Shown here piece after piece: positions 55,941 to 64,000 of a DNA stretch of 64,000 nucleotides (position 1 is its first letter; every line of letters starts with the position of its first letter). The position numbers and the translations under genes are program-made. This DNA is from Tsukamurella pseudospumae (lineage in GTDB: Bacteria > Actinomycetota > Actinomycetes > Mycobacteriales > Mycobacteriaceae). The notes beneath the pieces were generated by a model. It was not told where the DNA came from. It worked only from the letters and a program-made list of their open reading frames with translations, and made no database searches. The stretch is taken from positions 1 to 64,000 of the forward strand of contig NZ_LSRE01000034.1 of assembly GCF_001575205.1 (NCBI RefSeq), read 5' to 3'.

Positions 55941-56918
55941 TCAGAGCCAGCGGCGCTTCTTGAACGCCACGTAGAGGCCGCCGGCGATCGCCGCCATCAC
56001 GAGCAGGCTGAGCCAGAAGCCCCACTCCTTGCCGAACCCGGGGTACGGGACGTTCTGGCCGAAGTAGCCGGTGATCGCCGTGGGGACGGCGATGATCGCC
56101 GCCCAACTGGTGAGCTTCTTCATCACCGTGTTGAGCTGGTTGTCGACGAGCGCGAGATTGGTCGAGCGCACCGATTCCACCGCGTCGCGCAGGCCCTCGG
56201 TCCAGTCCGCGGCGCGCATCGTGTGGTCGTAGACGTCCTCGGCGTAGGGGAGCAGGTCGTGCTTCTCCGTCGCCGCGGACACGCGGCGCAGCAGCGAGCC
56301 CACCACGTCGCGCATCGGCAGCACGATCCTGCGCAGCTCACCCACGTTCTTGTGCAACTCGAAGGCGACCTGCGAGACGCGGTCGCTGGAGCGGTTGTCG
56401 AACAGGATCGACTCCACGTCGTCGAGTTTCTCGTCGACCGCGGTGATGCGCGCGGTGTACCCGTCGACCACGGCGTCGAGCAACATGAGCTCCAGGGCGT
56501 GCGGGCCGAAGCGGAGCAGGTCGGCGTTCTCGGCAATGGCATCGGCGACGCCCTCGACGTCGAAGCCGGGGCCCAGCCGGACGGTGAGCACGCCGTGCGC
56601 GAACAGGAACATCGAGATGCGGCTCGTCGAGCCGTCCTCCGTGACCGTGTAGGCGGTGACGAACAGGATCTCGCCGTAACGCAGCGACTTCGGGCGCTCG
56701 TGCACGGTGAGCGCGTCCTCCACCGCCAGCTTGTCCAGGTGCAGCGCCGAGGCCAGCGGCGCGAACTGCGCCTCCGTCGGGTCCAGCACGTCCACCCAGG
56801 TCAGGCCGGACTTCCGCGTCAGCGCGTCCTCCGCGGTGACGACCTCCGCGTGGTCGGAGCGATCGAAGCAGGGCTCACCGGTGGCACCCTCGTTCCACGT
56901 GCGGATGGTCACGTCCAT
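55941..56918 (-). CDS. corA: CorA family magnesium/cobalt transporter
   Basis: The 325-residue protein has a large cytoplasmic domain with a long helix (about 200-270) and two C-terminal helices. The pore-entry motif, GMN in standard CorA, reads YFGQNVPYPGFG, so Met is replaced by Gln while Gly and Asn stay. The basic end KKRRWL is typical. It probably moves divalent cations; the altered filter could change selectivity. ATG at 56918 has TAGGGT (56931-56926) 7 nt upstream, sharing its TAG with the stop of the gene upstream. Confidence 0.88.
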   Translation of the reverse strand: MDVTIRTWNEGATGEPCFDRSDHAEVVTAEDALTRKSGLTWVDVLDPTEAQFAPLASALHLDKLAVEDALTVHERPKSLRYGEILFVTAYTVTEDGSTSRISMFLFAHGVLTVRLGPGFDVEGVADAIAENADLLRFGPHALELMLLDAVVDGYTARITAVDEKLDDVESILFDNRSSDRVSQVAFELHKNVGELRRIVLPMRDVVGSLLRRVSAATEKHDLLPYAEDVYDHTMRAADWTEGLRDAVESVRSTNLALVDNQLNTVMKKLTSWAAIIAVPTAITGYFGQNVPYPGFGKEWGFWLSLLVMAAIAGGLYVAFKKRRWL

Positions 56919-56928
56919 GCGCGCAACC

Positions 56929-58551
<1,623 letters not shown>

Positions 58552-58552
<1 letters not shown>

Positions 58553-59103
58553 TGGCCGCGGTGGACGTGCTGACCGACGCCGAGGCGTACTGGGCGGGCA
58601 CGGTGGCCGCTGCGGGCGAATCGCTGGATCGACCGAGCGGTTGCGACGGGTGGGACAACCGCGAGCTGATCGATCACGTGGTGGGCGGTGGGCACCGGTA
58701 CGCGATGCTGCTCGATGGTGCGAGCGCTGCGGACACCGCGACCACGCGCGAGAACGACTACGTCGGAACCGACCCGATCGGCGAGTTCTGGCGCTACGAA
58801 AGGCTGTTCCGCGTGGGTCTCGATGCGGCCGATCTCGACGCGACGGTCGATCACCGGGCCGGGCCCCGACCGGGCCGGGACCTCCTGACGATGCGGATCA
58901 TGGAGCTGGCCCTCCACACCCGGGACCTCTGCGTGGGGCTGTCGCTGCCGTGGGCACCGTCCGCCACCGTCACCGAGTACCTCCTCGAGGAGGGCGCGAC
59001 CGTCATCGAGGACCTGCGGGCACACGGCATGTTCGCTGCGGCGGGTGTGGCTGCTTCCGATGCGCCTGCCGATCGCCTGCTCGCGTTCGCGGGACGGTCC
59101 TGA
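58552..59103 (+). CDS. Maleylpyruvate-isomerase/DinB-like protein (mycothiol-dependent family)
   Basis: A 183-residue all-helical protein of the TIGR03086-like group: LDRPSGCDGWDNRELIDHVVGGGHRYAMLLDG near residues 22-53 (CDGWDNRELIDHV is the metal-site helix with His) and MRIMELALHTRDLCVGL around 110-126 (second His). Related proteins use mycothiol, the actinobacterial thiol; the substrate is unknown. ATG overlaps the preceding stop as TGATG, and its own end overlaps the next start similarly, so four genes from dapB form one unit. Confidence 0.78.
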
Positions 59104-59567
59104 TGGATACGCAGCGCCGGCTCCTGATCGTGCATCACACGCCGTCTCCGCACTGCCAGGAGATGTTCGAGGCGGTGATCGCCGGGTCCACCGATCCCGA
59201 GATCGAGGGTGTGGAGGTGGTGCGGCGAGCCGCGCTGTCGGTGACCGCGTCGGACGTGCTCGCCGCCGACGGGTTCGTCCTCGGCACACCCGCGAACCTC
59301 GGATACATCTCGGGCGCGCTCAAGCACGCCTTCGACACGATCTACTACCCGTGCCTCGACGCCACCCGCGGCCGGCCGTTCGGGCTGTACCTGCATGCGA
59401 ACGAGGGCGGCGAGGGTGCCGTGCGCGCCGTCGACTCCATCACCGCCGGGCTCGGGTGGGAGAAGGTGACGCCGCACGTCGTGGTGTCGGGGAAGCCCAC
59501 GAAGGCGGACCTCGAGGCGTGCTGGAATCTCGGTGCCACCGTCGCCGCGCAGCTCATGTCAGTATGA
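59103..59567 (+). CDS. Flavodoxin-like NAD(P)H oxidoreductase
   Basis: A 154-residue flavodoxin-fold protein with RLLIVHHTPSPHCQEMFEAVIAG (phosphate-binding loop), GFVLGTPANLGYISGALKHAFD (about 58-79) and GLYLHANEGG. These small FMN proteins reduce quinones or iron complexes; the counterpart in M. tuberculosis (Rv2771c) is uncharacterised. Translationally coupled (TGATG) to the gene before it, and last in the dapB operon. Confidence 0.8.
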   Translation: MDTQRRLLIVHHTPSPHCQEMFEAVIAGSTDPEIEGVEVVRRAALSVTASDVLAADGFVLGTPANLGYISGALKHAFDTIYYPCLDATRGRPFGLYLHANEGGEGAVRAVDSITAGLGWEKVTPHVVVSGKPTKADLEACWNLGATVAAQLMSV

Positions 59568-59641
59568 CAACAGGTAGTTCGTATATTCGATGTGGGATTT
59601 CACCTCGAAAACTTGTCAGTGGGTCCGGGTAGCGTCCTGGT

Positions 59642-60874
59642 ATGGACGAAAACATTGCGGTAGAGGAAGACCCACCTCCCGACGGTGCCGTGGGTGCGGA
59701 AGTGGTGGACCGGTTGCGTTCGAGTGAAATCCAGCGGTGCCGGTTGGCGGTCGAACAGTACGCGCTCGCCGCGGACCTGCTCCGGCAACGGGTCTGCGAG
59801 CGGGTCGCGGCGGGCGTGCCGCAGGATCGGTGGCAGCAGGGCGTCGCCGGTGAGGTCGCGCTCGCCTTGCACATCTCTCCGAACACCGCCAGCCGGGTGC
59901 TGGCGCGGGCGGTGGAGTTGGAGAAGTACATGCCGCACACCCGCGCCCGCCTCTACGACGGGGACCTCTCCCCGGAAGCGATACCGGCGCTGCTGGCCGG
60001 CCTGTCGCATTTGGACATCTCCGAGCGTCAGCAGGCCGATGTCGAGCTGTGCGCGGATCCAGCGGTGCTGGCCGGGTTGGGATTGAAGCAGCTGGCGGCG
60101 AAGGTTGAGCAGGTCGCTTACCGCTTGGATGCGCAGGCCACGGTGGACCGGAATGCGGCGGCGGAGAAGGACCGAAAGGTCACTCTGCGGCCGCAGCCGG
60201 AGGGCATGGCCCGGCTATCGCTGTTGCTGCCGATGGCGCAGGCCGTCGGCGCCTACGCCGCGCTGCGCAAGCACGCCGACACTCATGTGGGTCACGATCA
60301 GGAACTACGGACCCGGCCGCAGCTCATGGCCGACACCGCGTTCGCCCGCCTCACTGGCCGCGACGCCGCCGACGGCCAGCCGGTCGCCGTCAACCTCACC
60401 GTCTCGGCGGAGGTACTGCTGGGCGATCAGCCCGGCACCGCGCATCTCGACGGTGGCGGGATCATGCCCGTGGAGATCGCCCGCAACCTCATCGGGAAGG
60501 CCACCGCCAAGGGCGTCGCCTGGGTGCGCCGCTTGTTCATAGCGCCTGAGACCGGGGCGGTGGTGGCGATGGACTCGCGGCAGCGGCTCTTCCCCGACGG
60601 GCTGGCGGAGGTCATCCGGGTGCGGGATCGGTACTGCCGCACCCCGTACTGCGACGCACCGATCGCGCACACCGACCACGTCACCCCGCACGCGAAAGGC
60701 GGAGCGACGAGTTTCGAGAACGGGCAGGGCCTGTGCGCGGCGTGCAACTACGCCAAGGAAGCACCCGGCTGGCGCAGCGCAACCGTTGACGACCCGTCCG
60801 GGCGGCACACCGTCGAAACCCGAACCCCGACAGGGCATGTCCACCGATCCACCGCCCCGAACCAGGCGGCGTAG
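59642..60874 (+). CDS. DUF222/HNH endonuclease-type protein (13E12-like)
   Basis: The 410-residue protein has a DUF222 helical domain (about 25-290) and a C-terminal HNH domain with zinc cysteines: CRTPYCDAPIAHTDHVTPHAKGG (key residues C334, C339, DH about 347) and NGQGLCAACNYAKEAPGW. The HNH signature is intact, so nuclease activity is plausible. Such 13E12-family genes are multicopy and often linked to mobile or accessory DNA in Mycobacteriales. TAGCGT (59630-59635) is 6 nt before the ATG. No terminal repeats were seen around it. Confidence 0.88.
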   Translation: MDENIAVEEDPPPDGAVGAEVVDRLRSSEIQRCRLAVEQYALAADLLRQRVCERVAAGVPQDRWQQGVAGEVALALHISPNTASRVLARAVELEKYMPHTRARLYDGDLSPEAIPALLAGLSHLDISERQQADVELCADPAVLAGLGLKQLAAKVEQVAYRLDAQATVDRNAAAEKDRKVTLRPQPEGMARLSLLLPMAQAVGAYAALRKHADTHVGHDQELRTRPQLMADTAFARLTGRDAADGQPVAVNLTVSAEVLLGDQPGTAHLDGGGIMPVEIARNLIGKATAKGVAWVRRLFIAPETGAVVAMDSRQRLFPDGLAEVIRVRDRYCRTPYCDAPIAHTDHVTPHAKGGATSFENGQGLCAACNYAKEAPGWRSATVDDPSGRHTVETRTPTGHVHRSTAPNQAA

Positions 60875-61111
60875 TCGCAGGCGTCGATGCTGCGAGACAT
60901 CGTTACTCGGGATTCTGCGAGTCGACCCCGGGGAGTCGCCGAATCGTGCCGCGCTGTCGGTGCTGACGATGGTCCGCGCGAGTTTCGCGGACCGTGCGGC
61001 AGCGCGTTCGGAGGTATCGGCCAGTTCGATGCCGACACGGAACGCGGTCAGCGTGATCGCACCGAAGGCGATGTCGTGCTCGCGGGACGACGACCGCGTT
61101 AGGGTTGAGTG
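60875..61111. other. 237-base gap with a hairpin and an open antisense frame lacking a start
   Basis: A hairpin GGTCCGCG-CGAGTTT-CGCGGACC lies at 60971-60993. The minus strand is open across the region and reads a coding-like stretch (ITLTAFRVGIELADTSERAA) but has no start codon, so it may be a gene remnant. TAGGGT at 61100-61105 is the -10 of the following lipase gene. Confidence 0.35.
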
Positions 61112-62077
61112 GTGGTCGACTCATCGCCGGACCAAGGTCGTGCCGCTTCAGCTCCTCAGCGCGGTCCGGGCGGTGGTGTCATGCACGGGGTGCTGCGGTT
61201 GCTTCGCCGACTCCTGAAGGTGCTCGGTATCGGTGTACTGGTGATAGTTGTCATCGTGGTCGGTGCGCTGGGCGTCGTGTGGTTCCTCGGCCCGCCCGTT
61301 GCGAAGGCGGGCGACGCCGTTGTGCCGCCGATCGACTGTCGTGCGACGCCGGAACGTCCGCACCCCGTCGTCGTGCTGCCGGGAGGCGACGGCACCGTCG
61401 ACCAGACCGACGCGCAGTGGCGCACCACGACGGATGCGCTGCGAGGTGCTGGGTATTGCACGCTGGTGTTCCAGGTTCGCGGCTCGGACGGAAATCGCTG
61501 GGCGGCGGATGTGCCGACTGCCGGCCGGGACCTGAACGCGTTCGTCGACCTGGTGCTCGTCCGTACCGGCGCCCAGCAGGTGGCGATCGTCGCGCATTCG
61601 GCGGGCAGTGTTGTGGCGAATCACTTCCTCAAGGTGGAGCACGGTGCGCCGAAGGTCGCCGACGCAGTGTTCCTCGCACCCGAGACCTCACACTGTGACG
61701 GGCGGGGTTTCGCGGAATCCATGGGACTGCCGACGTCGCCGTTCCCCCTGTTCCGGGCGGTGCCCGCAGTGCCGGCGTTGCTCGCCCGTCTGATGCCGTC
61801 CGCGGCGGGACCGCTGCAGCTCGCTCCGGGATCACCCGTTTTCGACGCGATCTTCGACGGTGTGCTCGCTCAGCCCGGTGTGCGGTACTCGGTGATGGCG
61901 ACGAAGCGCGATGTGGTCGCGACCCCGGCGGGCACGTGTTCGTTCATCGAAGAACCCGGTGTGACGAACGTGTTCTACGAGGATGCGTTCCCCGCCGCGC
62001 CCGCCGTCGACCATGGGTCGCTGCGGTCGAGTCCCCAGGTCGCGGGGTGGGTGATCGGGCGGCTGGCCGCGCCGTGA
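61112..62077 (+). CDS. Lipase/esterase-like alpha/beta hydrolase, membrane-anchored
   Basis: The 321-residue protein has one N-terminal transmembrane helix (LKVLGIGVLVIVVIVVGALGVVWFL) and then an alpha/beta hydrolase domain of the lipase class 2 type: VVVLPGGDGTV (oxyanion region), IVAHSAGSVVAN with the nucleophile Ser in the AHSAG elbow, a late Asp/His pair (TKRDVVATP and DHGSLRSSPQV). The catalytic domain is outside. GTG 61112 is chosen over GTG 61109 because TAGGGT lies exactly 6 nt upstream. Substrate unknown. Confidence 0.8.
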   Translation: MVDSSPDQGRAASAPQRGPGGGVMHGVLRLLRRLLKVLGIGVLVIVVIVVGALGVVWFLGPPVAKAGDAVVPPIDCRATPERPHPVVVLPGGDGTVDQTDAQWRTTTDALRGAGYCTLVFQVRGSDGNRWAADVPTAGRDLNAFVDLVLVRTGAQQVAIVAHSAGSVVANHFLKVEHGAPKVADAVFLAPETSHCDGRGFAESMGLPTSPFPLFRAVPAVPALLARLMPSAAGPLQLAPGSPVFDAIFDGVLAQPGVRYSVMATKRDVVATPAGTCSFIEEPGVTNVFYEDAFPAAPAVDHGSLRSSPQVAGWVIGRLAAP

Positions 62078-62112
62078 ACGAACGTGTCAGGGGTCGCCTC
62101 TAGACTGACGTT

Positions 62113-62910
62113 GTGATCGCGACGCCCTATGAAGACCTGCTCCGCGACGTGATGGAGAACGGCACGCACCGCCCGGACCGCACCGGCACCGGGACGCGCA
62201 GCGTGTTCGGTCGCCAGCTCCGGTACGACCTGTCGCAGGGTTTCCCGCTCATCACCACCAAGCGGGTGCACATGAAGTCCATCGCGTACGAGCTGCTGTG
62301 GTTCCTGCGCGGCGATTCGAACGTGCAGTGGCTCCAGGACAACGGCGTCACCATCTGGGACGAGTGGGCCTCGCCGGAGGGCGAACTCGGCCCCGTCTAC
62401 GGCGTGCAGTGGCGCAGCTGGCCCACGCCGGACGGCCGCCACATCGACCAGATCAGCACCGCGATCGAGACGCTCCGTACCAACCCGTCCAGCCGGCGCA
62501 ACATCGTCTCCGCGTGGAACGTCGCGGAGATCGAGAACATGGCGCTGCCACCGTGCCACGCGTTCTTCCAGTTCTACGCGGCCGACGGGAAGCTCAGCTG
62601 CCAGCTCTACCAGCGCAGCGCCGACCTGTTCCTCGGCGTGCCCTTCAACATCGCCAGCTACGCGCTGCTCACCCACATGGTCGCCGCGCAGGTCGGCCTC
62701 GAGCCGGGTGACTTCGTCTGGACCGGTGGTGACTGCCACATCTACGACAACCACGTCGAGCAGGTCACCGAGCAGCTGAGCCGCGACCCGTACCCGTACC
62801 CGCGGCTCGAACTCGCCGAGCGGCCCAGCATCTTCGACTACGAGTACGGCGACATCACCGTCCACGACTACGTGCACCACCCCGCCATCAAAGCCCCGGT
62901 GGCCGTGTAG
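62113..62910 (+). CDS. thyA: Thymidylate synthase ThyA
   Basis: Makes dTMP from dUMP with methylenetetrahydrofolate. The 265-residue protein has [12 protein letters not shown] (about 17-28), the catalytic Cys in [13 protein letters not shown] (about 142-154), [22 protein letters not shown] and the late DGDCHIY-like [13 protein letters not shown] start with TAGACT (62101-62106) 6 nt upstream. dfrA begins immediately after the stop, coupling dTMP synthesis to folate recycling. Confidence 0.97.
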   Translation: MIATPYEDLLRDVMENGTHRPDRTGTGTRSVFGRQLRYDLSQGFPLITTKRVHMKSIAYELLWFLRGDSNVQWLQDNGVTIWDEWASPEGELGPVYGVQWRSWPTPDGRHIDQISTAIETLRTNPSSRRNIVSAWNVAEIENMALPPCHAFFQFYAADGKLSCQLYQRSADLFLGVPFNIASYALLTHMVAAQVGLEPGDFVWTGGDCHIYDNHVEQVTEQLSRDPYPYPRLELAERPSIFDYEYGDITVHDYVHHPAIKAPVAV

Positions 62911-63381
62911 ATGATCGGCCTCATCTGGGCACAGGCACGCGGGGGAGTGATCGGCGCGGACGGCGGGATCCCGTGGCACATCCCGGAGGACATGAAGTTC
63001 TTCCGCGAGACCACCGCGGGCGCCACGGTCCTCATGGGGCGCCGCACGTGGGACTCGCTCCCGCCGCGGTTCCGGCCCCTCCCGGGCCGCACCAACATCG
63101 TCGTCACTCGGGACCGGTCCTGGCAGGCCGACGGTGCGGTGGTCCAGCACGATCTCACCCTCCCGGACGGCGACGTGTGGGTCATCGGCGGCGGCGAGAT
63201 CTACACCGCCGCACTGCCTCTCGCTGACGTCCTGGCCGTCACCGAGGTCGACGCCGCGATCGAGGGTGACACGACGGCACCGTCGGTCCCGGAGGGATTC
63301 GCGCTCGACGACGAGCCGGGGTGGAGCGAGTCATCGTCGGGACTGCGCTACCGGCACCTGACCTACCGGCGCAACCACTAG
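62911..63381 (+). CDS. dfrA: Dihydrofolate reductase
   Basis: Regenerates tetrahydrofolate from the dihydrofolate produced by ThyA; the target of trimethoprim. The 156-residue protein has GVIGADGGIPWHIPEDMKFF (about 13-32, with the catalytic acid in the WxxPED segment), VLMGRRTWDSLP, and WVIGGGEIYTAALP. The ATG directly follows the thyA TAG with no gap, so translation is coupled. Confidence 0.97.
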   Translation: MIGLIWAQARGGVIGADGGIPWHIPEDMKFFRETTAGATVLMGRRTWDSLPPRFRPLPGRTNIVVTRDRSWQADGAVVQHDLTLPDGDVWVIGGGEIYTAALPLADVLAVTEVDAAIEGDTTAPSVPEGFALDDEPGWSESSSGLRYRHLTYRRNH

Positions 63382-63388
63382 CCAATAG

Positions 63389-64000
<612 letters not shown>

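Overview
The window is a high-GC (about 70%) actinobacterial chromosome segment. Protein families and gene order place it in the Mycobacteriales. Much of the order matches the Mycobacterium tuberculosis Rv2845c to Rv2753c stretch: proS, rimP-nusA-ylxR-infB-rbfA-DHH-dinF, pptH-pptT-truB, mntR/ribF/rpsO, pnp-M16 protease, ald/aldR, dapB and thyA-dfrA-dapA. The genus cannot be fixed by reading alone; Tsukamurella, Gordonia or a relative is plausible. Many genes start with ATG or GTG 6-8 nt after a TANNNT -10 hexamer, which suggests extensive leaderless transcription.

Layout. 1-4.6 kb: tail of an unknown gene, yaaA and proS sharing a divergent promoter, and small membrane/lipoprotein genes. 4.7-12.8 kb: translation and RNA operon (rimP, nusA, ylxR, infB, DUF503 gene, rbfA, c-di-AMP/nanoRNA phosphodiesterase, MATE exporter). 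13.4-18.1 kb: amide-use island (formamidase, FmdB-type zinc ribbon, NCS1 permease, voltage-sensor-like protein). 18.1-26.3 kb: two iron-box-linked siderophore-binding lipoproteins flanking pptH-pptT-truB, a GNAT protein, and citrate synthase divergent from an HTH-citrate synthase fusion with a perfect palindrome between them. 26.3-31.6 kb: AlkD-like protein, MFS exporter plus an SDR gene broken by one stop codon, divergent TetR regulator with duplicated operator, mntR, ribF, rpsO. 32-39.3 kb: lysX divergent from pnp, then the M16 protease. 39.4-51 kb: secreted proteins, amino-acid permease, CBS/nucleotidyltransferase protein, ald/aldR, zinc alcohol dehydrogenase, pirin, GH63-like hydrolase. 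51.1-55.5 kb: three translationally coupled genes for an amino-acid N-hydroxylase, an OlsB-type acyltransferase and an MMPL exporter. 55.4-64 kb: TspO, CorA, dapB operon, a DUF222/HNH protein, a lipase, thyA-dfrA and the start of dapA.

Main points of interest: (1) the octamer GACGGTGC/GCACCGTC recurs far beyond chance and in several reading frames, often using otherwise rare codons, so it may be a chromosome-architecture or processing signal; (2) the hydroxylase-acyltransferase-MMPL cassette has no visible NRPS or iron box and may make and export an N-acyl, N-hydroxy amino-acid lipid; (3) two divergent promoters whose -10 hexamers share a TA step appear to drive leaderless genes in both directions; (4) a regulator built on a citrate synthase fold sits beside a palindromic operator.
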